Origin: Trichobilharzia regenti
Lineage: Eukaryota; Platyhelminthes; Trematoda; Strigeidida; Schistosomatidae
Assembly: GCA_944472135.2 (NCBI GenBank)
Contig: OX235267.1
Span: forward strand, 14,987,452-15,051,451
Length of the DNA stretch: 64,000 bases
Reading direction: 5' to 3'
Both the position numbers and the translations under genes were made by a program. The notes under the pieces are model-generated. The model made no database searches. It saw only the letters and a list, made by a program, of their open reading frames with translations, and was not told the DNA's origin. Below, piece after piece: positions 32,340 to 43,445 of this stretch. Each line of letters starts with the position of its first letter. Positions within the stretch are counted from its first letter, which is position 1.

Positions 32340-33720
32340 CAATTGACATTCAACGATGTTATTTACAGACAACAAGATGGGATCGCGATGGGATCTCGAG
32401 AACAGCCCACTCAAATCAACTAGTAATAATTTCTAACTGTATGTTAGATATGTGGACGATAACTTTATTATCTGTGATGATGGTCACGGTCTTAATCAGT
32501 TACCATAAATGTTGAGCAAATACCATTCAGCTACAAAATACACTCTTCAAATTGTAAACGAATTTCAAAATTCGTTTTCTTGGTGTTGAACTTATAAGGA
32601 GAGCTGACGGAAATTTAAGAAGGGCCATCTATAGGAAACGCACATGGAATGGCCAACTGACAAGCTTCTACAGTTGGGTATGAATCAGTCGAAAAATAAA
32701 CCTAATTAGACCTCTCGCTACAGGTGTCTGACGCATCTGCAGCTCTGATACTCTGGAAGAAGAACTACGCCTCCTGAAAGAAATCTTCATACTAAACGGT
32801 TATCCACCAAGATTCATGGCCAAAAACATCAAACAGAAAATTCAAAAGTGAGAGACTCCATCGGTGCCGAAAAGATATTTTATATAAACCTCAACTTCAA
32901 AGGTGACCTACTGCACTTCTTTAAGAACTTTCTTTGCGGCAGCATTGAGAGTAGTGTTCTCCAGTCGACCGCTGATCTGCAAAAGACTCAAGGACAAGAT
33001 CTTGCACTCACCACTTCTATCTGTATATATCAGTTCACCTGTTGCTATGGTGCCAGCCAGGTACATCGGTCGTTCGACATGTATCTTGCGAAAAAGGGTC
33101 AAAGAACACTAGCCAGAGTGGCTACAGAAAGGAAGCAGTGCTCGTATATAAAGAGTGTAATAATCGAACATCTCGTCACCCCTGGTCATTCCATATCAAC
33201 ATACACCTCCTTCTTCAAAATAATCTACAAAGTGAAGAGTAACCTGCCAAAGATAATACAATTCCATCTTAATTGCATTGCAGAAGCCTTAGCCATTCAG
33301 TTGGAGGAACCAGAACTATGCACACAAAAGAAAATCATCCAGCCAATCACTTCTACTATCATGGTAACAACTCTGTTGATTCGACTTAACTTTTGTTTGT
33401 ATCCTTATTTTTCTAACTACTTAAAACCCTTGTGTAATTCTGTATGTTATTTTGTTTCCATGTACACCCTGACCACACCATTACGTAACTCTTCTTTAAC
33501 AATCGTTTGTGACAAATCATCACTTTTGTTACTACCCTCTTATTTCAACATCCAATTCATCTGAACCTACTAAATGCATTTTCGTTTGACAAATTTAATG
33601 TACACACACACACAAAACAACCATATATAATATTTACGATTGTACAGCTATGAAAATGAATCCACCCCTGAAAATAGACTCTTCTCTGAACTATTGATCT
33701 TCTGTCTATTAATGATCAAG
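32340..33720 (+). pseudogene. PLE-1, RT C-terminal motifs to 3' end, decayed
   Basis: Penelope RT motifs are present: DGIAMGS at 32376-32396 and YVDD at 32449-32460, followed by FLGVELIRRADGNLRRAIYR. The linker is EILFLNGYPPRFM-like. The endonuclease is split over two frames (YQFTCCYGAS in one, ARYIGRSTCILRKRVKEH in the next), then SEALAIQ-type residues and the AT-rich 3' part. The 238-codon ORF at 32848-33564 runs through this region, but part of it is out of the functional frame. Confidence 0.8.
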
Positions 33721-33724
33721 AATT

Positions 33725-33935
33725 CACATTAGAACCTCAGGTAACTTCCTATATTGAGTCAGTCGCTAGTGACCAGTGAACTAATTTTCAAGGGTTTGAT
33801 TGATTTCAGATTTCATCAATAAGATGATATCAGTTAGAGAAGTATTAGAAAATCAATAGGGAGTCTGGGATACTTGTTTCGTCCTCGTTTGAGATTCTTC
33901 AGCAATACTCATATATGTCAATAACTAGTAAATTG
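33725..33935 (-). mobile_element. SINE-B degenerate fragment with unit junction
   Basis: The minus 5' end of one unit (CTAGTGACCAGTGAACTAAT) runs directly into the 3' end of the next minus unit (CAGATTTCATC). This is a head-to-tail join like that at 18140-18198. No ribozyme survives. Confidence 0.5.
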
Positions 33936-33949
33936 ACTGAAATCTATTT

Positions 33950-34490
33950 TCAAGTATTGGTTTTGTAGGGATTTTGTTTGATTGCATGGAGGATTTAATC
34001 ATGAGCTGACATCAGTTAGAGAACCATTGGAAAACCTGGGAGTACTGGACAGCTGTTTCCTCCGTCCTAGTTCAGCAGTACGCACCCACCGGGATTCGAA
34101 CCCAGGACCTTCTGGTTCTGATGCTCACTAATGACTGGCCCTATTCAGGCAGTTAACCTGGGGTTCTAGTGGGAAGCCGCGACCAGTAGGGTACAGCAGG
34201 TTGAAGATGAGGCAGTAACTCATCGAAGAAGACATTGCGAAATGGTTGCACTATGTCATGAGTGAATTGGCAGAAGTTAGAATTCAAGGACCGTTGGATC
34301 GGGTCCCAGTGGCTCAATGGTCTACGAGCTCGCCTTGTAACCAGAAGGTTCTGGGTTCGAACCTCGTGTTGTGGGTGCGTACTGCTTAAGAGTCCCAAAC
34401 TAGGACGGGCGAAACAGCTGTCCAGTACTCCCAGGTTTTCCAGTGGTTCTCTAACTGATGTCAGCTCATGATTAAATCCTCCATGCAATG
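33950..34490. mobile_element. SINE-B inverted pair
   Basis: 33960-34125 minus (tail, ribozyme, box B) and 34130-34488 plus (5' region, head with TGGCTCAATGG, ribozyme, tail). The minus ribozyme has GTACTG, CTGA and CAGTAC, but part of stem II is deleted. In the plus copy the core is CTTAAGA with extra GGGC before GAAA. Confidence 0.8.
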
Positions 34491-35761
34491 AAATCTATTT
34501 ACCAAATAATAATTGAACATTGCTGAGTATTGTACTGAATGTCACCACTTAAACTGATGAAGGCTCCCCAGGTTCAAAACTTCTCATTTGATTCAGTTTG
34601 CAGTTGAAAATATGTTTTGTTCATATTATTTCTGAAAGAAGCAAACATAGAAGATGGATACAGCGAAAGATAGAATGAGAGAAGTAGAACACGAAGGATA
34701 ACTTGAATGAAAGTACAAAACTACTTAATGTATATGAGTGCACACACGCATTGTACAGAGATTGTACACTGAGATGCATGTTTAAACAAGATGGGGTAAT
34801 AGTAGTTTTTAGTTGGATTATACATCAAAAAGTGAGAGAGAGAGAGAGAGAATCAATCAGGCGATTATCTCATCTCATATTATCAAGGAAAGCATGTGTA
34901 GGCATAATAGGCATATTGAAGTCATCCTTCCATCATCACCAGTGATGATATATACTCATATATATATGTATATTTAATGCTGGTAATCAGCAATAACGAT
35001 AATGAGTACAGTTTCCTTCCTTAATAATCAATAAAACTTTTTAAATCAGCGATTTTATATACCTTGCTGCATTAAATGCTCATAGGTAGATGTGCATATA
35101 TAATACATCAGTTTAATGTATAAACTTGAGCGCACGCGCACGCGTACACACACACACACACACACAACGCACACAAATAAACGTATCGATATGTTCGCCA
35201 TCACTAGTGTACTGATACTTTGATTGACTTTTGTAGGTGTTAAGGTGTGTAATTATTATTATCACTATTACTATTATTTTTTATAATTCACCGGCGTATA
35301 CATGTTTACACATATCTACGAAATGTAATTTTGTGAGTAGTGATGTGTGTATGTGCAGTAAAGATGGAGAGAACACGAGAGAGAGAGAGAGGGATTGAAT
35401 GAGAAAGGACAAATTGAAACAGTATATATGATTCAATGATCAATGTTGTTCTTGTTGTATTTTGTTTGAATGTACTAATATAATAATGCATTCAATGTTT
35501 CAATAGATGAGGTATATATTTCAAAGTGGACAAAAAGCAAATAAATAAATTGATTAAATTTCAAATGAATTCATTGTTTACATGGACGCTGGTAGAAGAA
35601 GAGGAGAAGGACACCAAAAATCGTCAATTTCCTGAAATAAAGGTAAATGAAGTAATGGGTCTGGTCATTGGTATTGCAAGTAGACTGATTCTGATAGTCA
35701 AGTTTAAAATGTGATCACTAAACAAGGTGACTCATCATTACTGTACACTGTGAATTAATGT
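34491..35761. other. no gene seen; three microsatellites
   Basis: GA run 34833-34851, CA run 35148-35166 and AG run 35377-35390. The 62-codon ORF at 35526 shows no domain. Ordinary AT-rich intergenic sequence. Confidence 0.55.
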
Positions 35762-36005
35762 TAGTTGCTTACAGGATTTCATCATGAGTTGACATTGACT
35801 AAAGAACCATTGGAAAACCAACAGGGAGTACAAGACAGCCAGCTGTTTCGTCAGCAGTACTCACCCAGGATCCTCTGGTTACACGGCCAGCTAGCTCGTA
35901 GACCATTAAGCCACTGGAAGCCGCTGATCCAGTGACTAATCCATGAGTTCTAACTTCTACCGACTCCTGTAACCAATCAATCAAATCCCTACAAACTAAT
36001 ACTTG
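35762..36005. mobile_element. SINE-B inverted pair, truncated
   Basis: 35765-35955 minus: tail, GTACTG-type core with part deleted (CTGCTGACGAAACAG), tRNA-like head. 35955-36005 plus: only the last tail piece (CTGTAACCAATCAATC and ACAAACTAATACTTG). Confidence 0.6.
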
Positions 36006-36164
36006 AATAATGTTAGTTGTTTGGTGATGTAAAATCCTGGATGGTGACAGGTTTCGAACCAACAGCCTACCTATTAGCTTCTTTTGTTTGATGTTCGACT
36101 AATTGAGCCGACAGCCTTAATGATTGATCATCGCATCAATATTTGACTGATATTCGAAGACCAC

Positions 36165-36815
36165 AGGCGGTGGCATAGATGAAGATTACAAAGTCACCCA
36201 GCCAGCATAAACAACAAGATTCCGATTCTATTCAACACTCAGTCACTTAGTGTGTTCTTCTGTTACGGGTGAAAAACGTACACTGCACGTAATTCAGTCA
36301 GTCAGCAAAGGTATTTGCAACAGGCTAGTGCAGAATATTGTCAACAGCTACCCACTTCACTGCCTGGCTCCATACTGAAGATCAAATGGCTGGATGGTCG
36401 ACCGGTCGACTGGCGCACTAGGAAGAATTAGCAAGAAGAGAGTCCGGCGATGAAAAAACCAACCAAGGAAGAGTCGATTGATTGCTCAACAAATGTGTAG
36501 GAGAAAAAAGTGATGGATTGATCGGGAATACACGCCACTGAGGAGGCCGTCGGTCGAACGACATCGTGCTTAATGAGGGTCACTGCTCGAGTGGAATCGG
36601 AATGTGAAGCGACGATTGGTGAGTGCGATGTCAGTGAGAGGGTGACATGGGAGCGATTGTGTGTGTTGGGAAGTATTAGGAGAAGGTGGAGATTATGGGT
36701 AGTAATCTTGCGGTCATCCGCGTGAAGAGAAGTGGACAGTGGAGAATAGAAGACAATGGAGATGTGCTGTAGAAGCCGTATGTTCCATTTGGAAACCAAG
36801 GGAATATTAATAACA
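36165..36815 (+). pseudogene. RTE-2 3' fragment
   Basis: Frames with stops read TGGGIDEDYK (after FTYLGS), GICNRLVQNIVNSYPLHC and SNGWMVDRSTG. It then ends in ATTAATAACAAATATT. Same order as the 12130 copy, but with deletions. Confidence 0.6.
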
Positions 36816-37239
36816 AATATTAACAATATATAACCGAGGATTATCTTAGATAACTTTATCGCTTAGTAGTTGAGATGATAGGATTTCGTTGAACAGTTAA
36901 TATGTTGATGTCAGATGAACATTGAAGTGGTATTCATTTACACAATAACTGTATAGAGGATTTTGTGATCCTAATTACTGATTACTATCCGACTTTCATA
37001 ACTTAATCAGTAAAATGACAGACCACTAACCTATAGCTGTCAGTAGTTCATAGCAAAACTTATCAGTTTTCTTCACTTCGGTAAATTTCAAAGTGGATAA
37101 AGTGACAATCAGAAATATTATGGTCAACTAGTGACTTTATATTTCCATCCCTTACATTCTGAAGGAAATAAACGACTTCATGGTTTCGAAGTTTTAGTGT
37201 GCGCTGTTTTCATGGAACGGGTAGTCACTAGCATCATAT
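36816..37239. other. no gene seen
   Basis: AT-rich sequence with no recognisable repeat. Confidence 0.5.
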
Positions 37240-37395
37240 TCAACCTATCTTCTTTCCTAGCCTTATTACCAGTCAGTGAATTGGGCAAAGTATAACAGTG
37301 CTTAAGCCAGCGTATGTACGCGTAACCCCCCACTAGGGATTAAACTCAGCACCTTTAAGTTACATGGTGAACCCGTTGGTCAATGGGACTAAAAG
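37240..37395 (-). mobile_element. tRNA-like SINE fragment
   Basis: Minus strand has CCCATTGACCAACGGG, then CTTAAAGGTGCTGAGTTTAA as a head with degraded B box. Probably a distant SINE-B relative. Confidence 0.35.
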
Positions 37396-37562
37396 GTAAT
37401 TTATTTATGATCTTTGTACCGATTAAATGGGGGATAATGAATAAATTGTAAGTGTATGAGTGTCTGTCGTCCAACAATCAATGATTCAAATAACCATTAT
37501 AGTTAAACTAGTGGTAATTTTAAAACTTTCAGTTACCTAAATTTCCATCTAGCTTACTTCAT

Positions 37563-37800
37563 CGTGCGTCGGTGGTATAGTGGTTAGGACACTCGCCGAT
37601 CATTCACATGATCCGGGGTTCGATCCCCCGCCGACTCACTCCTTTACGTCGCTAAGCCAGAAACATTGCTGGTGAAGAGGAAAGGTTGGACATGAGGCTA
37701 GCAACCCCATCTTGTAAAATAAACACCACTGCTACAGAAACTTCAAGCCACTAGCATGAAACCCTATGTTCCACTGGGGAACGTGAAGGAAAAATAGAAG
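37563..37800 (+). mobile_element. SINE-D2, full-length copy
   Basis: tRNA-like head with TCGGTGGTATAGTGGTTAGG and a perfect B box GGTTCGATCCCCC, then TTGGACATGAGGCTAGC, CTACAGAAACTTCAAGCC and the tail TTCCACTGGGGAACGTG with an A-rich end. Its head resembles SINE-D; the tail is different. No ribozyme seen. Confidence 0.7.
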
Positions 37801-38089
37801 TTACTTCATCGACATTTCTTCGTTTCTTTGTTGTGTTAACCTTCTATCTATGTCATTGAATTACCAAATAAACTCAAGAAAATGTTCAGTTGACTCCCAG
37901 TCTGACGCTGTGTACTTCAGGAAGAAAATGTAAATGTTCCGCTTACTAGGAAACCAGATGGTAGTATGAGGAGAAATTTGTATAGGTAAAGCACATGGAC
38001 AGGACAATGTACACATTTCCATAGCTTCTAGTAATGACAGTCAGCCCGAAGGTTAGAGCTGTATGCTTAGATGAGGTAACTGAAGATGA
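37801..38089. other. decayed RTE-1 upstream region
   Basis: Fragments of coding appearance end at an in-frame TGA at 38087-38089, directly before the long open frame. The endonuclease domain that RTE LINEs carry at the N-terminus is not found, so the LINE is 5' truncated near here. Confidence 0.5.
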
Positions 38090-39853
38090 CTCATCAGGGA
38101 AACGGGTGGGAGAAGACAAATCATTAGTGAGACAATCTCGGAAAAAAATGGCACTATAATTAGCTCACAGGATAGACGACTGGATCGTTGGAAAGAGCAT
38201 TATGAGGAGCAGTTTAATTTGCCCACAGCCACGCTCAACCTTCCGAGCATCCAACACCTCCCTGAATGGGATATAGATACAGGTCCTCCGTCACTAACTG
38301 AGGTTACTAAAGCTGTCACCAATCTGAAACTAGGCAAAGCAGCGGGACCTGATGGAATGACGCCAGAGGTATTTAAGTACGGTGGAGACAGCTTACTGTC
38401 CGGATTAACTGAGGTACTAGGCAGCGTTTGGGAATCAGAAGAAGTCCCATCGGGTTGGTGTAAGTCACTGATTATCCCCATATACAAGAAGGGAGACAAG
38501 TCTTCCTGTGATAATCACAGAGGGATTAGCTTGACTAATATAGTATCTAAAGTCTTAGGCTCAATAATCATGCGTAGACTGAGTGGTGCTCGGGAAGCAC
38601 AAACACGAGAGAGCCAGGCAGGCTTTAGACCAGGAAGAGGGTGTATTGATCATATCTTCACCCTCCGACAGATTCTAGAACATAGGCATTCCTACCGGCG
38701 TCCAACAGTCATTATATTTCTTGACCTAAAGGCAGCATTCGACTCTGTCGATCGGGAAGTTCTCTGGAGATGCTTGGCTGTAAAGGGAATTCCAAGAAAA
38801 TATATTGCACTGATTAAGGCACTCTATTCGTACTCATACAGCCAGGTGAGGGCTTACGGCGAGCTGTCATCTGAACTGATGACGACCAGTGGTGTCCGTC
38901 AAGGATGCCCATTATCTCCTTTTCTATTCAACTTCATCATAGATGTGTTAATGGACTTAACCCTAGGTGACTTCAGCGATTCAGGGATTGACTTGCTACC
39001 TGGGAATAATCTCGTTGACTTGGAATATGCAGACGATATAGTCCTTCTAGGCGAAGACGCTGACGAAATGCAGAGTCTTCTAAACACCTTGAACAGCAAT
39101 CTACGAATGTTTGGCATGCGATTCGCTCCCGCCAAATGCAAGATGATGTTACAGGACTGGACTACATCGACGCCTAGTTTAAAAATAGGAAGTGAAGTGG
39201 TAGAGCACGTTGACCGCTTCACTTATTTGGGAAGTACCATCAGCCCCAACGGGCTGATCTCTGACGAAATCTCAGCACGAATACAAGGGGCTCGTTTCGC
39301 ATTTGTTAGTTTACGCCGACTCTGGCGTAGACGAGATGTTCGACTATCGACCAAAGGGCGGGTGTACTGCTCATCAGTCCGCTCCGTCCTCCTTTATGGT
39401 TGTGAGACCTGGCCACTGAGAGTGGAAGACATGAAAAGACTAGCTGCCTTTGATCATAGGTGCCTGCGTTCTATTTCCCGTGTAAAGTGGCATAATAAGG
39501 TGAGCAACATTGAGGTTAGGCGTAGAGTTCTAGGTAAACAGGGGAAATCAATCGACGAAGTCGTGAAGTTACATCGACTGAGATGGTTAGGACATGTGTT
39601 ACGTATGCCAAGTCATCGCCTCCCTCGACGAGCAATGTTAGCGGATATAGGGTCAGGCTGGAAAAAAGCTAGCGGCGGTCAAACAAAAACTTGGCATCAG
39701 TCAATGAAATCCACAACAGTTGGTCTTAGCCACGTAGGAAGGTGTAGACTTCCAGGCTGGGGTCCTCGGGACGGCAAAAATCTATGGTTGGAAACAATTG
39801 GTGACATGGCTCAAAATCGTTCTCAGTGGCGCAGATGCATCCACTCCCTGTGA
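38090..39853 (+). CDS. RTE-1 non-LTR retrotransposon reverse transcriptase, 5' truncated
   Basis: One open frame of 587 codons with no ATG in its first 90 residues, so the 5' end is missing. It encodes the RT of an RTE-clade LINE that copies its RNA at the target site. Counting from codon 38219, motif A is LDLKAAFDSVD (168-178, catalytic D169), GVRQGCPLSPFLFN is at 225-238 and YADD at 270-273 (39026-39037), all intact. FTYLGSTI at 334-341 and VLLYGCETW at 390-398 follow, with the C-terminal HRLRWLGHVLR block at 452-462. The N-terminal endonuclease is absent. Without it the copy cannot nick DNA, but the RT itself looks complete. Closest relatives in the window are the decayed copies at 20891 and 27830. 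The lack of stops suggests a young insertion. Confidence 0.9.
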   Translation, partial: LIRETGGRRQIISETISEKNGTIISSQDRRLDRWKEHYEEQFNLPTATLNLPSIQHLPEWDIDTGPPSLTEVTKAVTNLKLGKAAGPDGMTPEVFKYGGDSLLSGLTEVLGSVWESEEVPSGWCKSLIIPIYKKGDKSSCDNHRGISLTNIVSKVLGSIIMRRLSGAREAQTRESQAGFRPGRGCIDHIFTLRQILEHRHSYRRPTVIIFLDLKAAFDSVDREVLWRCLAVKGIPRKYIALIKALYSYSYSQVRAYGELSSELMTTSGVRQGCPLSPFLFNFIIDVLMDLTLGDFSDSGIDLLPGNNLVDLEYADDIVLLGEDADEMQSLLNTLNSNLRMFGMRFAPAKCKMMLQDWTTSTPSLKIGSEVVEHVDRFTYLGSTISPNGLISDEISARIQGARFAFVSLRRLWRRRDVRLSTKGRVYCSSVRSVLLYGCETWPLRVEDMKRLAAFDHRCLRSISRVKWHNKVSNIEVRRRVLGKQGKSIDEVVKLHRLRWLGHVLRMPSHRLPRRAMLADIGSGWKKASGGQTKTWHQSMKSTTVGLSHVGRCRLPGWGPRDGKNLWLETIGDMAQNRSQWRRCIHSL

Positions 39854-40060
39854 CTTATGATCTTCAATGAAATTGTTTTGTATTTCTTTATTACTCCTTT
39901 GTCTCACACCTCTGCTCACTGTTTCTATTATGCTTTTCTTGTACTTTCTTCTCTTGCTTCGCGTGCTACACGGAATGTGGCGACTTGAACTTCCGCACAT
40001 TTGTGCAAAGTTCTATGTCGAAAACAGACAGACAGACAGAACTGAAGATGAACAAAAGGT
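39854..40060 (+). mobile_element. RTE-1 3' untranslated region and end
   Basis: Contains TTTGTGCAAAGTTCTATGTC, then a short CAGA repeat (40024-40040). The same end, with CAGT repeats, closes the copies at 22045 and 55775, so this marks the 3' terminus of the family. Confidence 0.75.
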
Positions 40061-40344
40061 TGATTGTATATGATACCTTGATTAAGTGAAAATAGTTATC
40101 CAGAAAAATTCTTCAGGAAACACATGACTAAGAAAGTAGAGAAGGACTATTCTCTATCTGTAAAAAAGAAGCCTGTATAAACCGTATGACTGCAATTCAA
40201 GGGCGATATTATACCTAACCAAATAATCACGAAGAAGTTTAGAAAATCAGTTCAAAGAACTTTTATTGCTGATTAACTGCAAGTCTTGTTTTCTACACAA
40301 CCGATGGTGATTCCTCAATTCAAAGATGAAGTACATAAACTAAA

Positions 40345-40600
40345 CTAGGCACTTCTAACTTTATCTACCACTTTAACTGCACGTGTTATGGAGCGAGTTA
40401 TATTGGCCAGTTCTCTAGGAACTTGATTTTCCGTGCTCTCTCCGGAACATCTACCAGTGTGGTTAAATAAAGATGTAGTGAGAAGCATCAATAGCTCGAT
40501 ATTAGAACACACCTGTTTCAAACTGGCTGGCCCCAAAGTCAGCCAGCATTGAAGAATCTTTCTTCATCATCATCATCATCTATCGGGTACCAATCAAATT
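40345..40600 (+). pseudogene. PLE fragment, GIY-YIG
   Basis: The plus-strand frame from 40363 reads YHFNCTCYGASYIGQFSR, a GIY-YIG start with intact YIG, followed by LSGTSTSVV-type residues and stops. No linker before it. Confidence 0.6.
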
Positions 40601-41280
40601 GCCTAAAACACCCAGGTACCGCATACTCCTAACAGAAGAGACCGCTATCGCAATTCCCCTGAAACGATCGATGCTCTGTCTGTGTGCGAAGGAAGCAAGT
40701 CCAGCTAACCACTAACACTGCCCTGGCAGACCTTCTGTGGAGCCTATAAATTGATGAATTTGTATTATTATTATTATCTTTACTAATTTTTTTGATATTC
40801 AGTGTAGTCCAGTGTTATGCTGGTGCTGTCGAACTGTAATCCATTGATATTATTGTTATTATTATTGATTGATTCGATGTTATTTGAACAACATTCATGT
40901 GGTTATTAATAACACTAATTCACTCACTATTATGGATGTATATAACTGTAGAACCTGATAATGATAATGAAGAGGAGGTTATTGAAAAGAATATTCTTTG
41001 TTCATTAACCATCCGTTTGAAAAAGCATTTTAATGGGCCTTTTCAATCAGTTAAAATGTAGAAAAAATTTCTTAAATGAATTGATTCTCATTTCAAGGGG
41101 AATGACGTCGCGTCATTAGTTATACTGTCGATATTTTACTTGAAGATACTACATGGAGAGTAAATACTTCGCAAGAAATAACTCTAGGAATTCTGTGCTG
41201 TGTTCAGATATCCAGAATAAAGCCATTATTATTATTATTATTATTAAAAGGTACGATGATAGAATGTGTTGAGAGTGCGT
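40601..41280. other. no gene seen
   Basis: ATT repeat at 40762-40775 and ATT runs at 40851-40863 and 41226-41245. No recognised coding content. Confidence 0.5.
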
Positions 41281-41284
41281 TACA

Positions 41285-41500
41285 CAAGAGATGGCTCTCG
41301 TGGCCGAGATGCTGTGGTGGATAACGCTATGACACTTGAAACTACGAGCACTGCGTTTTGAGTTTCGGTGGGAAACTCATGACTGGATCACTGGGGTATG
41401 CAGGTACATCCACTTTTGCTGACGAGTCCAATACAAGACGAAATGCGTTTTATCCTGATGCGCTTTATTCCACTGCTAGTCACTATCCACCAATTCACTT
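41285..41500 (+). mobile_element. SINE-A copy with hammerhead
   Basis: Head GGCTCTCGTGGCCGAGATGC, a B box damaged by an extra T, then the hammerhead at 41407-41460: CTGACGA (41419-41425), stem II GTCC/AGAC (one CA mismatch), GAAA (41440-41443), ATGCG stem III and cleavage after 41454. Core bases are complete, so this may be marginally active. The tail is cut. Confidence 0.75.
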
Positions 41501-42034
41501 CTAATAAGAACTAAGTTAAAAAATTTAGGGAATATATAAGAATGAATAATAAAAAAATGAGAAAAGGTCTTTTATGACATACTTTATCCTTTGTCCTTTT
41601 AACATTTATGTGATGACAGGATAGAAAAATACAGAGAATGAGAGAGAATTTCAGGCGTATTTGAGGATGAGTCATCATTGCATTAGTTCAATCCAAAGCA
41701 GAATAGAAAGGGGCGAGAGAGATGAAGAGACAAATAATTTAACCTGAAAAGGCCAAGGTCATTAGATTAATCATCAAAAGAACCACCTTCTTTTCTGTCT
41801 CTCTGCTATTTTTTCTTTTGGCTATTTCTGTCAGGTAGAGATTTCAATTGATTTTGAATATTGTGTATTATATAGATAGGCAATATATACATGGATGACA
41901 CATATGCTTATACTGTGGTCTATGTGTTAAACATACTCATAGTAGTGTTTCATCTACATATCTAATAAAGAGAATTAAATATTTATAATGTTTCAATGAC
42001 AAGAGAAGGCGGTTGATTTGTTTTTGGAGTTACA
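41501..42034. other. no gene seen
   Basis: Purine-rich sequence, no family recognised. Confidence 0.5.
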
Positions 42035-42390
42035 TCACGGAGGATTGATATCAGTTAGACAGCCATTGAAAGCCGGCACTGGATTACCATCAGACAGTTG
42101 TTTCGCCAGCCTAGTCTGGGATTCATCAGCAGTAGATACCCACGGCTACAAGACAAGCTAGCGCATAGACCATTCAGTCATTGCGACCCAACTCTTCAAA
42201 AAGGCAGCTCATGAATTCTAACTTTTACCAATTCATGATGCATTTAGCACTATTGACACCAACCAATGTCATCAGCGGGAGCTCCTCACATTCTCACTCC
42301 CGACAGGATGAACCTCACTGGTCAAGACTACTCTTGAAAATTAATCTGATGTTCGCTAGTGACTGACTGGCTACAGGAAGAAGTTTCCTG
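42035..42390 (-). mobile_element. SINE-B copy, full unit
   Basis: Minus: 5' region with AGTGACTGACTGGC-type sequence, head with AATGACTGAATGG, then CTACTG, CTGATGA, ATCCC, GGCTGGC, GAAAC, AACTGTC and the tail. The first core strand is fully intact, but the stem I 3' strand reads TGATGGTA and pairs poorly. Confidence 0.75.
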
Positions 42391-42399
42391 GAGCTCTAG

Positions 42400-42560
42400 T
42401 GACAATATAAGTATAAAACTTGGGCACTGTGGTAGAGTATAACTCCACTATGGATACGATTTTATTTTGATAAAGTGTCACACAGTGTTGTACAGTAATA
42501 CTAACTGATGACCACTTCTCGAGCACAAAATATTGCTCATAATCATATGATTATGCGCAT
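42400..42560 (-). mobile_element. PLE-2 terminal fragment
   Basis: The complement of TGGGCACTGTGGTAG, TTTATTTTGATAAAG, CACACAGTG and CTCATAATCAT is the same end as at 46740-46855 and 45620-45770. Confidence 0.55.
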
Positions 42561-42785
42561 CACTAGTGACATGACCAGACAGGCCCTCGAAAGGGAACCC
42601 GAAAGGGAAGCGACGAGTTGGTCATCAATGCAGAGGTGACTTGGAAAAGGTCATGTGAAGAGGAGATGAAAGCATGTGGGCAGATTTGCAGCCAAGTGAA
42701 AACCTTAGCAGAGAATCAAACGCACTGGAGACGTTGGGGCTGAAGTCCTGTGTCCCTCTCGGAATTGAAGGAAATAATAATAAAC
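42561..42785 (+). mobile_element. RTE-2 3' tail fragment
   Basis: CCTCGAAAGGGAACCCGAAAG, then GAGTTGGTCATCAATGC, AGGTGACTTGG and the tail CTCTCGGAATTGAAGG plus AATAATAA. Same order as 12700-12890. Confidence 0.75.
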
Positions 42786-43024
42786 TAATTTTCAAATTCA
42801 ATTTAAGGTGTTACCAGTTCACCCAAGTAAATTAGCTTACCAGAAATTTGGTGTTTTGTACCGATTCAACTGCCTAAGCTAAGTCAAACTGGGAACAACC
42901 GCAGATGAGCTCAACTTCAAACAAGCGAGATGGCCGTCTAGTGGTTAGAACACCTCGATCTGACTGACCAGTTAGCACTGTTAGTTGATGTGAGGGATAG
43001 AAAACTCTACTCATCACAACCAGT

Positions 43025-43445
43025 CAATAGTCTATAGTTTTTATTAGATGGTTGGGGGGTAATCGGCCACAGGAAGCTTTGTTTGACCTAGGTTTCGTGC
43101 TTGCTGGCACTCGTCAGCAAGGCAGGCCTATCTGCAACCGTCTTAAAGGAACTTATGTCCCTTCTCAGATTTGAACCTGCATCACTCAGACGTTGCCATT
43201 GAGCTATCCGGGCTCGCGATTGACTTATATTAGATACTTTTAACTGAACAATGACTAGTGTCATGTGTCTAGCTTAGTGGCGACATCTCAGAGTGACTGA
43301 GGAACTAACAGAGTGACGCGGGTTCGAATCTGAGAAGGGACAAGAGTTCCTCTAAGATTTTAGATGCGCCACGTCTATGAGTGCCAAGAAGCACGAAATC
43401 TAGGTCAAACTAAGCTTCCTGTGGTCGATTGCCTTCAACCACATT
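43025..43445. mobile_element. SINE-C inverted pair
   Basis: 43030-43235 minus: tRNA-like head (CCCGGATAGCTCAATGG, box B-like GGTTCAAATCTG), ribozyme, tail. About 43270-43445 plus: head with GGGTTCGAATCTG, decayed ribozyme, tail ending GATTGCCTTCAACC. The plus core has lost CTGACGA (CTATGAGTGCC), though stem II and GAAA remain. Confidence 0.75.
43076..43124 (-). ncRNA. SINE-C hammerhead, core intact
   Basis: Minus strand: CTGACGA at 43117-43111, stem II GTGC/GCAC with loop CAGCAA, GAAA, stem III AC-CTAG-GT with C17. The outer strand GCCTTG can pair with CAAAGC (5 of 6) across a three-base internal loop. Core bases are complete. Stem I next to the core is weak. Confidence 0.65.

Noticed and set aside
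32848..33564. 238-codon ORF as an intact PLE endonuclease
   Set aside because: The YIG half of the domain lies in the next frame and the C-terminal third is untranslated 3' sequence.
38219..39853. TTG start at 38219 for the RTE-1 ORF
   Set aside because: The open frame runs upstream to 38090 without stop and encodes conserved residues (RRLDRWKEHYEEQFN) before that TTG, so the copy is 5' truncated rather than started there.
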